Part shown: positions 1 through 11,245 of the stretch, piece after piece
Position numbering within the stretch: the stretch's first letter is position 1
Layout of the letters: the number at the start of each line of letters is the position of its first letter
Source of the DNA: Psococerastis gibbosa
Lineage: Eukaryota; Arthropoda; Insecta; Psocodea; Psocidae
Reading direction: 5' to 3'
NCBI GenBank assembly: GCA_963971405.1
Contig: OZ020485.1
Span: 34,491,921 to 34,555,920, forward strand
DNA: 64,000 nt
Translations under genes and position numbers: made by a program
The notes under the pieces: generated by a model
What the model saw: only the letters and a program-made list of their open reading frames with translations
What the model was told of the DNA's origin: nothing
Databases searched by the model: none

Positions 1-1640
1 CATATGGTTGATATGGGTTGCAGAGGGGTCAAATAAAATATGACTGTATTTTTATCCCTACTAACTTATTTATATTTCCTATTTTATTGTTTGGATTTCC
101 TATTAACTATTATTATAATTAGTATTAACAATAACAGTTGTTCTGGACCCATCACGGGCCACGGCCTATCGGGTCCACAGTATTTTTTGTCTCAAATGTA
201 CATATAGTATGATTATATTATATTGATATTGATTGATTGATAATCTACGGCAATGGAAATTATCACGTTACAGAACAAATTATATTAACGGTCAAAGTGC
301 AAATAATGTGAGACCAAGGCCCAAAATTTGCCTGTTTGGAAAATAATGACAAATTTCTTTCTCCTTTTTTTTCTAAATAGCGGCCTTAGGCCTATCATGG
401 TTTTATGAATCTTTGAAAAAGGAAGCACTCAAGTAATAATGTCGCAAGTCAGCAGGGTGGAACGTCGCTTGAGTATTTTGAAAACTGTGGCATAGTAACG
501 AAGATAGATCCTACTCTTTGTATCTTCATCCACTCATTACTTCCCTTCCGCTTTCAACATTTTATGTGAATTTTCTAATTTTCCTGAGTGGCATTATTAT
601 TTATTATATAAAATTTGAATGCATGGCGGCCCAAAGTCGATTTGATGTCAAGCCTTGAGCCCCTTTTTTATGAACACAGTAGGTTTCCATTTCATAGTTA
701 ACTAAAAAAAGCATTTTCATTTTGGGGACATAGTACCTCACACATATTTTTTAAAGGATTAAGAAAGCTCATGATTTCAGTTAATGTTAATTGTGGGGGA
801 AATTTACACTTGTGAAGACAGATAAAAATCAGCTCTATTTGGGCACTTTACTCATAGTTGTAATAGATACTAGTAGGCCTATATCAGTACAAAAATACAC
901 AATGCACGTACACAATTAATTGATTTTTGGTTGTAAGAAACATTTTTCATAAGTTATGTTTTAAAAATTAATTTCATATCTTCCATAGAATGCAACGGGA
1001 CTACTAGTAATACAGTATATTTAATAGAGTTGTAGGTTATGTTATAATAATATTGTTCGTTTACTAATTTTTAATACACTATGAACTGTTGAAATAATAA
1101 TTATAATTTAATTTAATGTTTAGGAGCACACCTATTTTTTTTTTTATCTCAATGATTTCGGGAGCTTATATGATTTTTTCCGGGGTACGCATATAGCACA
1201 GTGGATGTGCGTTTGCCCTTAACGACTTTGCGCACTTCCTATAGTCTACAGAGAAGTACTATAGTTACTGACTTACTGCTACTACATAAAAATTATATAA
1301 ATTAAATACATTTTGCCCTATTAAGAAGGTTTTTTTTCTATCTTATGTACAACTTTCCAATTCCATGTTAGGTTTTGCTTCCAGGTTCAGGTATCCGCCC
1401 CCTACCTTAGCCACACAACAACTGCCTCACATCACACATTTCTCAAATCCCCACCAGACCAGCAAGTGTTTTCGCGTTCAGATTGATATTTGCCCATTCA
1501 CACAACTGAACATTCTTCTTCAAATGTATTTTCTATCAATGATTGGCCTCCTCAAGCACATTCTTAGGAACATTTGGAGGTGGGAATTGTTGATATGTAT
1601 CCTGTACTTTGATAGAGTTATAAATACATTTGATTTCATT
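1..1640. other. Non-coding AT-rich stretch, nothing recognised
   Basis: No convincing coding frame. The longest open frames (92 codons or fewer) have no recognisable motif and are interrupted in all plausible extensions. A short inverted pair (TGGACCC with GGGTCCA, about 143-178) and scattered TAGGCCTA words are the only structure seen. Confidence 0.6.
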
Positions 1641-2000
1641 TGATCATGTCAATTTGGACCTTGGAGACTGTTGCTCAGAAAAGGGAAGTCGTGTTCTTGC
1701 CAAACCGCTGCCTCAGGTTTTTCAACCAGGATGTTCTTTTTCATGGGAGCCCTCAGTCCATATATATTACCCTGGATTATTCACGTAGGAGGTGATCATC
1801 ATATGGCCGAAGTATGTCAGTTTCCGTTTCTTAATACTCGGCTTCTGTATCCATTCGCCTCAGGATCTCAGCATTAGGGGCGATATTTCTCCAGGAATTG
1901 CGCAGCATTCGTCCGTATATTCACATTTCACATGCACTGATTCTGTTCTCCATAGTTTGTGTCATAGTGCATCTCTCCATACCACATAGACGATGATTGG
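1641..2000 (-). pseudogene. LINE reverse-transcriptase C-terminus (RTE-like), decayed
   Basis: Read on the minus strand, this is the extreme C-terminal region of a non-LTR retrotransposon polyprotein, downstream of the reverse transcriptase core. Ordered landmarks are MTQTMENRISACEM, then IYGRMLRNSW, then AEILRRMD, then KKRKLTYFGHMM, then WLKNLRQRFGKN, and finally ATVSKVQIDMIK. These match the block order of RTE/BovB-like proteins (LT..LE.RI.A.EMW.YRRML, LRR, KRRL.YFGH, WL.NLR.W). The blocks sit in different frames and are broken by in-frame stops, one of them replacing the usual Trp after ACEM. The copy is therefore dead and 5'-truncated near position 2000. No catalytic residues of the RT core are present. 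The clade is inferred from motif style only. Confidence 0.75.
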
Positions 2001-2418
2001 GAAATATGCAATATTAGAAATAGCTCGGTTTCCTCAATTGGCAATTTGTTGCAAGCTAAGAGCTCCAACAATAAGCAATATGTTTCCACAAGCTATGCCA
2101 ATGACTTCAATAAAACAGGACAGTTTAGACTAGTCACATTATTAATAAGCCTTTGAGGGGCCTTTTGTAGGCAAAATCTCTCTTGTCACGTTGCCTACAT
2201 TGCTCCTCTGGAATATGTAAAACAATGATTTGGGAGTTAACGTGTCTCCCAGAAATTTTACCTCTTGTTTGCCAACTTTCTCTGTATTGGAGTATTCAAA
2301 AGCGGCCGGAACTGTAGATTTTGTTGTATTTTCACATTTCTGCTGTCTCTATTTCGACACTTTCACAATTGTTGAGGGAAATATGAAGGTTTTTTTCAGG
2401 TTTTAAGAGGAAGCTGAC

Positions 2419-2632
2419 CGTAGATATTGGCCACCCCTGGTTTGTTTTTAATACAGACGATTGCGGACAATCCGTGGTAGTACATACAAGTATCATGTAT
2501 CAAAATTTTTTTTCCAGCTCTGCAATAAGTAATTAAAGTGAAATTCAACTTTATTCAAAAAACTAGTGTCATTGGTGTCCCTCAGTCAAAACTTACTGAT
2601 TTTGATGTGATCTACGTTGGCCAATATCTACG
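2419..2632. repeat. Small inverted-repeat element
   Basis: A perfect 15-bp inverted repeat, CGTAGATATTGGCCA at 2419-2433 and its complement at 2618-2632, brackets about 184 bp. The spacing resembles a short non-autonomous DNA transposon, but no target duplication is clear. The first 17 bases of the right neighbour form a short CTAT microsatellite. Confidence 0.4.
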
Positions 2633-3954
2633 TATCCTATCTATCTATCTATCCTATTAATAAAAATTCTTTAATTATAAGGTAGAGATTTCAAAATATT
2701 TCTTGAACCTATTGTTTTTACGACATGAACTAATGCCTGCTTCTGCAGCTGCAATGATATGAAGGGGTCAGAGAAAAAAATTCATAAATATCACAGGCTT
2801 TATCCAAATGCAGTGAATTCACCCGAGAACTGAACCACTGGATAAAATCCCTATAAAACCCATCATCAGTTCATTAATTTAATCGAAAAGACTCGATCGT
2901 CATTTGTTTATAAAATATATTGAAATTGATGCCATAAGAAAAAGAATGGTATCATGGTTGAAAGAGTGGCACATTATGACTTAAACTAGTCAGGTAACTT
3001 TGGAATACCCTCGTCTTCCACAGTTTAAAGATAATACAGCTTTAGTACATCGAGTTTCTACTACTAATTTTAGCCCCTGTTTCGGTCAATTTTTTTTAGT
3101 ATAATTTATTGTTTGTTATTATTATTAAATTGTCTTTTGTTTATATATTTTCTGCGTTATAGACTAGCATGTTAGTGCTAATTGTTTCCTAACAGGCTGA
3201 CATAATAAATGCTTAAAAAAACAGCCTACCAAGAGTGTACAGTCGAGTTTGGTTACATATACCCTCTTACTGTATTCACCCTGCCCAGAGTTGAAACCAC
3301 TCATATTATTCCAATGCATATATTAATTTTGGTGCCCACAGAGCCATTCATTCAAATATGCTCATTTAAAATAGGATTGCAGAAAAATGTAACAACCCTT
3401 GCGTTTTATGGATTCCCATATTTATGACGGTCCAAGCGAGATGAGTACTTTTCCAGTCCCTGTCTCATGTTTTTGAAATCATCCCTTATTTACTGCGCTG
3501 TTTCCATCCCTTTAAATTTTTCTGATTTACCATTATTTATTTATTTATTATCTCTTACTCGTAAACCATACATTATTTATCATTTTCCGTCAGAGTCACT
3601 TAGTCAGCTTTTGTTTTTACTTTAATTCAATAAAATGAATGGCTATATATATCAAAATTTAGGACTTTCAGGATTTTATATAAATGCATTGACAATTAAA
3701 TATGCCACAAGAGACAGATTTGAAAAAACTGCATCTACATTTTGTCATATAGAAACAATTCAATGATATCCGAATAACCTCATCAGTCGCCTCTGTAGTT
3801 AATACCTGTGTTGAGTTACGACAGGTCACCAATTGCATGATGTGTAGACACAAGTACGAACAAGCTTACTAGTATACCATCGAAGTCCTTATTTTAGGGG
3901 TGCTCACATACCTATGGTATAGTGAGAAAAATCGAGGAAGACATTTCGTTAAAA
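2633..3954. other. No gene recognised
   Basis: AT-rich sequence. A (CTAT)n tract lies at about 2636-2656. Open frames of 61-72 codons carry no motif. Confidence 0.55.
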
Positions 3955-4086
3955 CTACTATGCCGTTTAGTATTAACTTATTCTTGGGTTTAAAAATCTA
4001 AACAAAACAATTTACATCTCCATTGTAAAATTATCTTGTTTACATTTTTAATCCTAGGTTAAGATTAAAAATAATCGGCATAGTAG
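3955..4086. repeat. Palindromic MITE-like repeat, CTACTATGCCG termini
   Basis: The ends CTACTATGCCG (3955-3965) and CGGCATAGTAG (4076-4086) are exact inverted repeats. Most of the 132-bp interior is also imperfectly self-complementary: TTTAAAAATCTAAACAAA faces TTTGTTTACATTTTTAA-type sequence. The first two positions inside the ends read TA on both sides, compatible with a TA target. A diverged relative lies at about 54890-55029. Confidence 0.6.
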
Positions 4087-4934
4087 GCTCGTTGTTAGAC
4101 AAAACCTATAATTCGGTTATAATTTCGAAAAGGAAAATCACCCATCTTACCTTACGTGCAGTATATAAATGCGGAAGCAAAAACACTAAAAAAAATCTAT
4201 AACTAAATAGCTTTATGCATCACAAAGCTTTTTCTCCTCCGTTCTCTAGTCACCCGATGATAATTAGCAAGGAGTATCTCTGTTTTTGTCAAAATTTGAA
4301 GTGAAAGAGATATAGTACGAGCTAAAAAGCAACATCATTAATCATTTCGGTAACCCTTCATCTGGTTCCATTGCGATTCTTATTGGTCGACTGGCTGACT
4401 TAATTTCCAATATTTTATCTCCATTGCACGATCCATTGCCGAAGAATGCTGTTTCACTTCATTCGTTGGTGAAAGGGGGGTGTTGACATTTTTTATCGTT
4501 CCATGAATGGAATTTGAAATTCAGCGGGAGAATTCGATTTCAAGGCACTCTTTCACGACAGCCTCACAGAAAATCAAAATCGTAAAAAACCCTTTCAAAA
4601 GGCATTTTTTTAAACTGTTTTAGTGAAATATTGCCTCTTTCTTCTCCATAATCTTTTTTCATGCTTCACAAGAAACTGATTCTGGGGTATTGTTTGCCGC
4701 TGTTAACCTTGCCTAACGCCTTTCAATTGTACAATACAAATTCCCCAATATACCATTTCGACACGACGTCATTTGCTGGTGTAGACATACGTATTTGAAG
4801 TCATAAGTGTGCGCATGATAACGAATGTACATGCTTTTGCCTATATTGCTGGAGAAGTCGGTTGCACAATGAAAGCCAAAGTACCTACGTAGATAGATCT
4901 CTACTCTTAATTTTCAAATTTTCGTTATTCTATG
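4087..4934. other. No gene recognised
   Basis: No open frame with a recognisable motif and no internal repeat seen by eye. Confidence 0.5.
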
Positions 4935-5256
4935 ATACTCTACTGGTAACTGCAAAGGCTTTCACGGCCGGAGTCAAATGAAGAACCAGTAGAATCCTGG
5001 CTGTTGGGCCGTGGTCGAATTGAAAGTGAACTTCCAAACGTTTCGTCAACATCTGCGGTCGACATCTTCAGTGGCGCTGCGTAGACTTCGAAGGTTGTAC
5101 GAGACTCGCTACGGAGCCACCGAGGTACAACCTTCGAAGTCTACGCAGCGCCACTGAAGATGTCGACCGCAGATATTGACGAAACGTTTGGAAGTTCACT
5201 TTCAATTCGACCACGGCCCATCAGCCCGGATTCTACTAGTTCTTCATACTCTACTG
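4935..5256. mobile_element. Foldback (hairpin) element with 121-bp arms
   Basis: Positions 4980-5100 and 5125-5245 are near-perfect reverse complements of 121 bp, with only a few mismatches. They enclose a 24-bp loop (5101-5124), so the segment can fold into one long hairpin. An identical 11-bp direct repeat, ATACTCTACTG, lies at 4935-4945 and immediately after the right arm at 5246-5256. About 34 bp between the left direct repeat and the left arm (containing GGCTTTCACGGCCGG) has no partner on the right, suggesting an end deletion or asymmetric structure. The 62-codon open frame in the right arm is a by-product of the palindrome. Confidence 0.8.
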
Positions 5257-6065
5257 CGCTGACAACATTCTTTTATAGTATACTTATACTTTTTAGGGTT
5301 CACCAAAGTGACTTGACTAACTTCACTACCTCTCAGTCAATATTGTAACAAATCTATATTTAAATGCTGAATGTATTTGTTCCATGTAATTGACATATTT
5401 TATAATTCTTTATTCCCACCTATGTTTACCTAGTTAACTTTCTGTCATGGTCGTCTCTCCCTAAGTTTATGTAACTTAAATCCGAAAAGAACTGGTGCAA
5501 ATGTACCCGTACATGCTTTCCTATTATTATTGGTGTGTATAAGTACCGCAATAGTTCCATGGTAAATTACAAATGTCATTGAATATATAACACAGTGTTC
5601 TACTATAGGTATATATTCAGTGCTAACGTATAAGTAAGAAAGAAAAAATATACCGTAGCCCAGCTGTATGAATTTGTTCGTCATGTTTCATCCTTTTCCA
5701 ATGCAAGACCATTGACAGTACAGTATCTGTATCCTAAACTAGCTGTGAGTACAATATAAATACAGCAACTGAATTACGAGCTACAATACTGTAAGGGATA
5801 TCAAGCATCCAACAGCCAAAAAACTGTTTTTTACCAGCAGTGGCCAGTATCCTGCAATATCTTTCAGCTCATCGCATTGTAGATGAAAGCACGTAACGTT
5901 ACTTTTTTTATTCTTTTGACAACTTAAGGCAAACTTTTCTTCTTTTGCTGCAGAAGAAAAGTTATTTATCTCTAGCTTTCCGATATACTCATCATTTACC
6001 TTTAAGAGAGGCAAAGTTTGACTGACGAATCCCTTAGTTGAAGATAAAAAATAAGTCTATCTCTA
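5257..6065. other. No gene recognised
   Basis: Small minus-strand open frames of 77-79 codons show no family motif. No repeats were noticed. Confidence 0.5.
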
Positions 6066-6227
6066 GGCTACCTACCGTGCCCAGGTTTTGATTTCGGGGG
6101 GGGGGGGTCAATTTTTTTTAACGTAATTTATTATTAATAAATTTATAACTAAGGGATAAATTCTTCAAACCATACAGATTTACATACAAAAATTTATTTG
6201 CCCCCTGGGCACGACCATGGCTACCTA
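6066..6227. mobile_element. Short hAT-like non-autonomous element (candidate)
   Basis: An identical 9-bp direct repeat GGCTACCTA lies at 6066-6074 and 6219-6227. Just inside, CGTGCCCAGG (left) faces CCTGGGCACG (right), an inverted pair, with a 12-G run near the left end. The roughly 144-bp interior is AT-rich. An 8-9 bp target repeat and short inverted ends fit a hAT-type MITE, but the outermost bases do not pair cleanly, so the family is inference. Confidence 0.5.
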
Positions 6228-6548
6228 TCTGATGGCTGTCTTCTATTTGGTGTATAGTTTAGCCCGACGCCTTTTAATTGGCATTTAATTCAATTTTTGT
6301 GTAGCCTTTTCGATAGAGAACTCAACAATGAATCGGAAGCTCTGAGGAAGAATAGGAAAAAGGTAAAATTATAGTTCTCTGGAGAAGAGAAACGACGTAT
6401 TGTCTTCCCGCGATAGATTATTTTGAATTATTTTGAGAATGGGTTTGCGTTCGGGCTCTATGACACGTCAAAATCGTGGCTAATTTTTTTAAAGTTGGAT
6501 TTAAATCGGCTATTTCTAATAATAACAAGCCTCTGCTCTGGTTAGCGC

Positions 6549-6790
6549 ATGGCGAAAATGGGCCATAGAGGTCCTACTGACGTCTGGCACTGCAATGAGT
6601 CCGAGGAAACCACGGAACACGTGGTTGGCCACTGTCCAGTACTTTGGCAGGTGCGGTTATGCTGTTTTGGGGCTGCCTACATCGACCAGGTTGATCTGAT
6701 TGACTTGCCTTGACTGGCCAAAATCTACGGTCAGTTTCTTCTAAAAAAATTGAAAATTCCAAGAATGGTTTAATGAAAAAAAAAAAAAAT
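6549..6790 (+). pseudogene. LINE ORF2 3' end with CCHC-like motif and poly(A) tail
   Basis: The plus-strand frame from 6549 reads RMAKMGHRG, then WHCNESEETTEHVVGHCPVL, then FGAAYIDQVDLIDLP, a stop, and AKIYGQFLL. This is the pattern of the C-terminal tail of RNase H-bearing non-LTR retrotransposons: a Cys and acidic EET block, His-x4-Cys-Pro, then FG and a hydrophobic end. The first Cys of the usual CxxC pair is replaced by Trp-His. A run of 14 A follows at 6776-6789, in the position expected for a LINE tail. The reverse transcriptase is absent, so the copy is severely 5'-truncated. No clear target duplication was found. Confidence 0.65.
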
Positions 6791-8307
6791 CAGTAAATCT
6801 CATATTTCGGCCCCAAAAAATAAATTTGCTGAGGGGGACCAATACGGTTACAGGTATGGAATGTGAAACTGTTGGTATTATACATAAAGGAGTACGCAAT
6901 GTTCGCCAGTGAAGTGAAAACACCGTGCTATTGGAATGGCGATCACGACCCGCCTCCATAGTTAATTAACACATCACGTTCGTTGTGACTCATCTGACCA
7001 AGTCCAATGCAAACATCCCCTAGATACGAATCTCGACTGATCCAGCAAACATGATTTTGTTATCAACATGATACTGTCGCGACTTGCCGGCTATGGGCCC
7101 AGTTCTGTAGCAATGCCCTACGGCCAGCACAGTACGGCATAACTTAAGAGACAACCGCTGTCAGACTTCACGGGGCTAATCGATCGTACAGCTGTAAGTG
7201 GACCTTATTTGTGTACAGGACGGTTGAAGTGGAAATAGATCATTATTAAAGAAACAATAACAAAACAAGTATCAATTTTCAACAGTACTTTTTTGATTGA
7301 TTTGTACTAATAGTAATTCTTCTCTTCAAGTTACAGCCGGATGATGGCTGGTAGGCAGCAACAAATTGCAGCGATGACTCCAGTCTCCGCGATTTTGACA
7401 TGTCCTCTTCAGCTCCACATAGAACGTTATCCCCAAATCATGATATAATAATATAGCAACAATTTTAAAATAAATTGAAAATTTTGCAATCAATCGGGAG
7501 TAAAAAGAAATGTCGCCATTTTAATAATAATAATAAACGTCTTATATTTTCGGGGCGAGACTTAAGACTAGAAAGTTTTTTTTTTGCCTAACCCACGTCC
7601 AAAAACAATACGATTTCCAAAATACATACTTCTTATACAATCATACAATCTTATTCTAAAAATGCATAAAAAGAACTTATTCTAAACGTGGTTATAAAAA
7701 GACATACAGAAAATACCAATAGACAGTAATCGTATTCTAAAGCTATTCTGTTCCTAGCAATTTTTTCAGTAACTGGCTTTTGAACCCATGAATTTTAAAG
7801 CTAAGTTGTAAATTTACTAATTAATAATCAGTGTCCACCTACGAGTGGCCACTCGGGGACTTGAAGAATTAAGTTACCACATTTGCAATTAACCAATCGA
7901 GGGATAAAGAGGGATCCAGTGCCGAATTGGGCTATGGGGCCAGGTGGGCCATGGCCTCCACAAAAAGCCGCCAAATACAAAATCGCATTAGATTAAAAAA
8001 AAACTATACTAAATAAATTTAATAAACTTGTCGAAATATTTGGCGGGAAATTGGAACGCGTCGTAGCATTAATGATTAATCGCCTTACTCTATTCTATTC
8101 TATTTTGCATCATGATTCCTGAGTCCCTTTTTTATAAATGATAGTGGAATATTCGTGTACTGTTATAAGACTATTCTGCCCAAGAAAGGGCCCCCGCATA
8201 ATTTCGGCCCAGGAGCTCCCACAAGGCCACACCCGGCACTGGAGAGATCTACACCAACCGAGCACAATGCTTGGTCTCCTGGCACTATATGTGTCAGGAC
8301 ATGTGTA
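6791..8307. other. No gene recognised
   Basis: AT-rich sequence with no motif-bearing frame. A (CTATT)n tract lies at about 8090-8104, of the type that ends some LINEs. Just upstream of the SINE at 8308 a 15-bp segment, GTCAGGACATGTGTA, partly repeats the SINE's first bases. Confidence 0.5.
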
Positions 8308-8506
8308 GTCAGGACATTTAGATTAGTGGTACGGTCTCTGACTTTCACCCGAAAGGTTGTTGGTTCGAGTCCAACACTTGCTATATTTTCTGGCCATGCT
8401 TCGGAGGTCATGTAAAACAGGCGGTCCCGGGCCTTCCGAGTTGAGTGTAAGAGAGGGCTTTATAGCCCTAACTCCGCTAGGTTGGCTTAGTAATAGAACA
8501 AAAGTC
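8308..8506 (+). mobile_element. SINE family 1, copy 1 (tRNA-Glu-like head)
   Basis: Full-length copy. The 5' part resembles a tRNA-Glu(UUC): GTAGTGG-type A box, the CTTTCACCC anticodon-loop stretch, and an exact B box GGTTCGAGTCC at 8362-8372. The body carries the family landmarks ATGCTTCGGAGG, GCGGTCCCGGG, GAGAGGGCTTTATAGCCC and CTCCGCTAGGTTGGC, and ends in AATAGAACAAAAGTC followed by an AT-rich tail. SINEs are transcribed by RNA polymerase III and moved by LINE enzymes. Open frames of 61-86 codons across this copy are incidental and recur in other copies. Confidence 0.9.
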
Positions 8507-10207
8507 ATTATTATTATATATTCTATCCGATATATTATCTCCCTTAATAGCTGTTTTGCGTTTGTAATATCGTTTCATTGAGCACATTGAACGTCAAGTT
8601 TAGACTGATTGACGGCCATAACTCTGGGGGATTCAGGCTATTTCAATTGGAAAGTGCATTAGAGAAGGTGCTGGTAAGTGACTCAAGTGGCCCCCATGGG
8701 TGGCTGGGGAACCGCAAAGAGGTCTTGCACCGCATTCACCCCTTTCAACCTTCCCATCCATCATAGACTCCCTGCTAATGGAGTAAGGATACGGTACCTA
8801 ACTCGTTACAACCATGTGATGTAATATAGTGTAAGTACCAAGTGACAGCTCGTTCATAAGGGCGCTGATGAGTTTTTTCCCACCCCCCGCCACCAAGCAC
8901 AAATAACAAGGGAATGGAGCAATTGCATTATGTTGCTTAATGGCTGACATATATAGGCCTATAGGCCTAACTAAGAAAAAAAATTACAGTACATAGGTAG
9001 ATGTGTAGTCTATTAAGGTTTGCCTTATTATTTTTAAATTTCAGAAACATCATCATGCATCATGGCCTACATTCAAACGTACGGTACTCTGAAAAGTTCA
9101 TTTGGTGCAGTTGGTTTGTTGATACTGCATATTATTATGTGTCATTAATCATTATAATAATCATGTATTTATAGGTATATATCATAATTATCATGTGTCG
9201 TTATTTATTGTTTACTGGCATTTGCCCTAGAGGGTACAGTAAATTGTGGGGAAGAAATACGAGAAAAAGTTTGAGTCAGCTTTGTGTTGGAAGGAAGTAA
9301 ACAATGAAGTTTATACAAATGTAACGGCTTAAATTTTTCTTTTTCTCCGTGGCGGTTTTTGCCTTTTAAAAATTTTGCGGACTTCGATGGGTGTAAAGTA
9401 AAAGCAGCCTAATCTTAAAGTTTAAAATGGAGTTTGGTAACGAGAAATTGTTGGAATGGCTCGGCTTTGCCTTGTTCGCTTCTTTGCTTAAATTACTTCA
9501 TGTTTTAAGAGAATTTATAACACCTTTTTCAGTCATTCGTGTTTTTTTTATTTTGAAAAGACGATATGTCAATATGCAATTTTTTGTATTGATTGTTTGG
9601 TTAAAGTGAAATATTCAATGGTTTAATGTAACGAAAGGGTTGAAAAGGTTTAGTTATTTTATTTTTTTGGTGGAGGTGGAGAAAAAATGAGAGGCAAGAT
9701 CGCTGGCGCAAAATATCTCCAGATGGTATCTAGAGCATTAAGTAGATGGGGCATTGTGAAGGCGCAGTTAGTGCTCCCTTTATGGGAATGACCCTCTGGC
9801 AGATTAAGTTCCAGATTCCTTGGAAAATAGCGTCCATTATTTCCCAACCTCATTCAGGGCCGATGAGCCTTGCTTGATTTTCTAACTTTTATTATTGATG
9901 GAAATTACGAAGGGGAAAAAATTTAGCACATTTTTTTTATTGTTATTCCAGGCCTATTGTATTTTTTTAACGGCTAATTCCTATTTATGTATTAATACAT
10001 TAGTAGGAACGTTAACATGTTTAAACTTTTTAACTACAAAAATGAGTAACATTGTTGTAGGTGTTTCATTACATGACTTTAATTTTTTAATGATTGACCG
10101 GAACATTAATTATTAGTGTTAATGTTTGTTAAGTACACGTATTGCCATAGACTAAAGATTATACCTGCTTTGCCTGACTTGTTATAGGTCTGTACTGGGG
10201 TCTCTGT
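8507..10207. other. No gene recognised
   Basis: No domain-bearing frame. AT-rich stretches (9440-9660 and 9895-10116) give small open frames of low complexity. Confidence 0.5.
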
Positions 10208-10334
10208 TGTTTCAGTTTCAGTATTGAGTGCACAATGTACCGTACTGGACATACGAGTACATTATAAAATATGGTTTGGATAAATATGGAGGCAATGACT
10301 TTAATTTGAGCTCTGGTCTAGCTCCAGTATGAGC

Positions 10335-10852
10335 CAGAGGCGGCCGCAGCGACCGGCACTGCGGGCAATTGCCCTCCCCCCCCCCCCCTTTGGAAGGCAG
10401 AATATTCTTTGCCTCTAAAATCCAGTGTTAACTGGACTCAAAATGCGTAGAACCCCACTATTTCAGCCCTATTTTTAAAAAATTTCTTCCGGGGGAGACC
10501 CCCGGGCTCCCCTTGTGTACAATTTTAATAATTCCCTGTAATGTAGAAACCTTATTGCTCTGAAAATGCGTAAAACCCCAATATTTCAGCCCTATTTTTT
10601 GAAAAGATTTACCCGGGGGCGACTCCCCCCCCCCCCCCTCCTTCTCCTCCGAACCCTCTGGCTCATCCGCAAAGGACACTAAGGTCATTATTGTAAAAGC
10701 TGCGTACGTCCATGAGAACGGCTTTCCCCATTTTATACAATTTTCTGAAAATGGGTGGAGGGGCGCCAAATTATACTACGCCCCCTTCGAAAACCTATCG
10801 TTACGCTACTGACAAGTGCCTCCCCCTTTTATGAGGTCTGGGACCGCCTCTG
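10335..10852. mobile_element. Non-autonomous hAT-like transposon
   Basis: The ends CAGAGGCGG (10335) and CCGCCTCTG (ending 10852) are perfect inverted repeats that continue imperfectly for about 15 bp. They are flanked by GTATGAGC (10327-10334) and GTATGAGT (10853-10860), an 8-bp target duplication with one mismatch. Both are standard hAT signatures. The 518-bp interior has no transposase and is largely GC-rich satellite-like monomers. A second hAT-like terminus (GTTACGCTACTG, reverse complement CAGTAGCGTAAC) sits just inside the right end, suggesting nesting or an older shared terminus. Confidence 0.85.
10421..10640 (+). repeat. Two satellite-like monomers inside the hAT
   Basis: Two units of about 115-125 bp share the ordered words AAAATGCGTA, ACCCCA, ATTTCAGCCC, TATTTTT and a GC-rich palindrome CCGGGGGAGACCCCCGGG (degenerate in the second unit). 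The same monomer type recurs three times at 45035-45370 inside a different hAT. The 103-codon minus-strand open frame here follows from the repeat and is not a gene. Confidence 0.7.
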
Positions 10853-11245
10853 GTATGAGTGCTTTCTGCAATAACTCTCTAAACCTATTTATTGACGAAA
10901 TGGGATGTAAGTGTCTCAGTGTTAAAGTTCAAGCAATGGGGGAAACGACAACAGTTTGAAATTCTTACTTAAAAATACTTCTTATTAATGTGTCACAATG
11001 TCTTCACCCCATAATGTCATAGAATGTTTGAAATACCATCTGTTTCAGTTTTAGTGCACAATGGATCACTCTGGACACATGCAAATTATAAAATTTGGAT
11101 TAGATAAAAATACAAGTTTTGACATTAATTTCAGCTCCTGTCTATGAGTTCTTTGTAACTCTATAAACCAATTAATTGACGAAATTAAAGAAACAAAATG
11201 GGATCTAAAGTTAGAGCTATAGGGGAAGCGACAATAGTTCTAAAC

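Larger units (their letters stand above)
10208..11245. repeat. Tandem duplication, first copy split by a hAT insertion
   Basis: Sequence at 10208-10334 plus 10861-10960 aligns with 11041-11245 in the same order and orientation: TTCAGTTT, GTGCACAATG, CTGGACA, TTATAAAAT, TTTGGAT, ATTGACGAAAT, ATGGGAT, CGACAA. The second copy lacks the 518-bp element, so it serves as a diverged empty site around TATGAG. The copies differ by many substitutions, so the duplication is old. Confidence 0.7.

Noticed and set aside
8362-8372. Perfect tRNA B box here and at 47217, 57902 and others, suggesting tRNA genes
   Set aside because: All lie in the SINE 1 family; acceptor stems do not pair and the same 130-bp body follows each, so they are tRNA-derived SINE heads.
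8163-8415. Overlapping open frames of 82-86 codons, with similar peptides recurring at 47097 and 57977
   Set aside because: The shared peptides (for example SVREGFIALTPLGWLSNR) come from the SINE sequence on either strand, not from a gene family.
10458-10769. 103-codon minus-strand frame
   Set aside because: Lies wholly in satellite-like monomers within a hAT; equivalent frames arise at 44834-45341 for the same reason.
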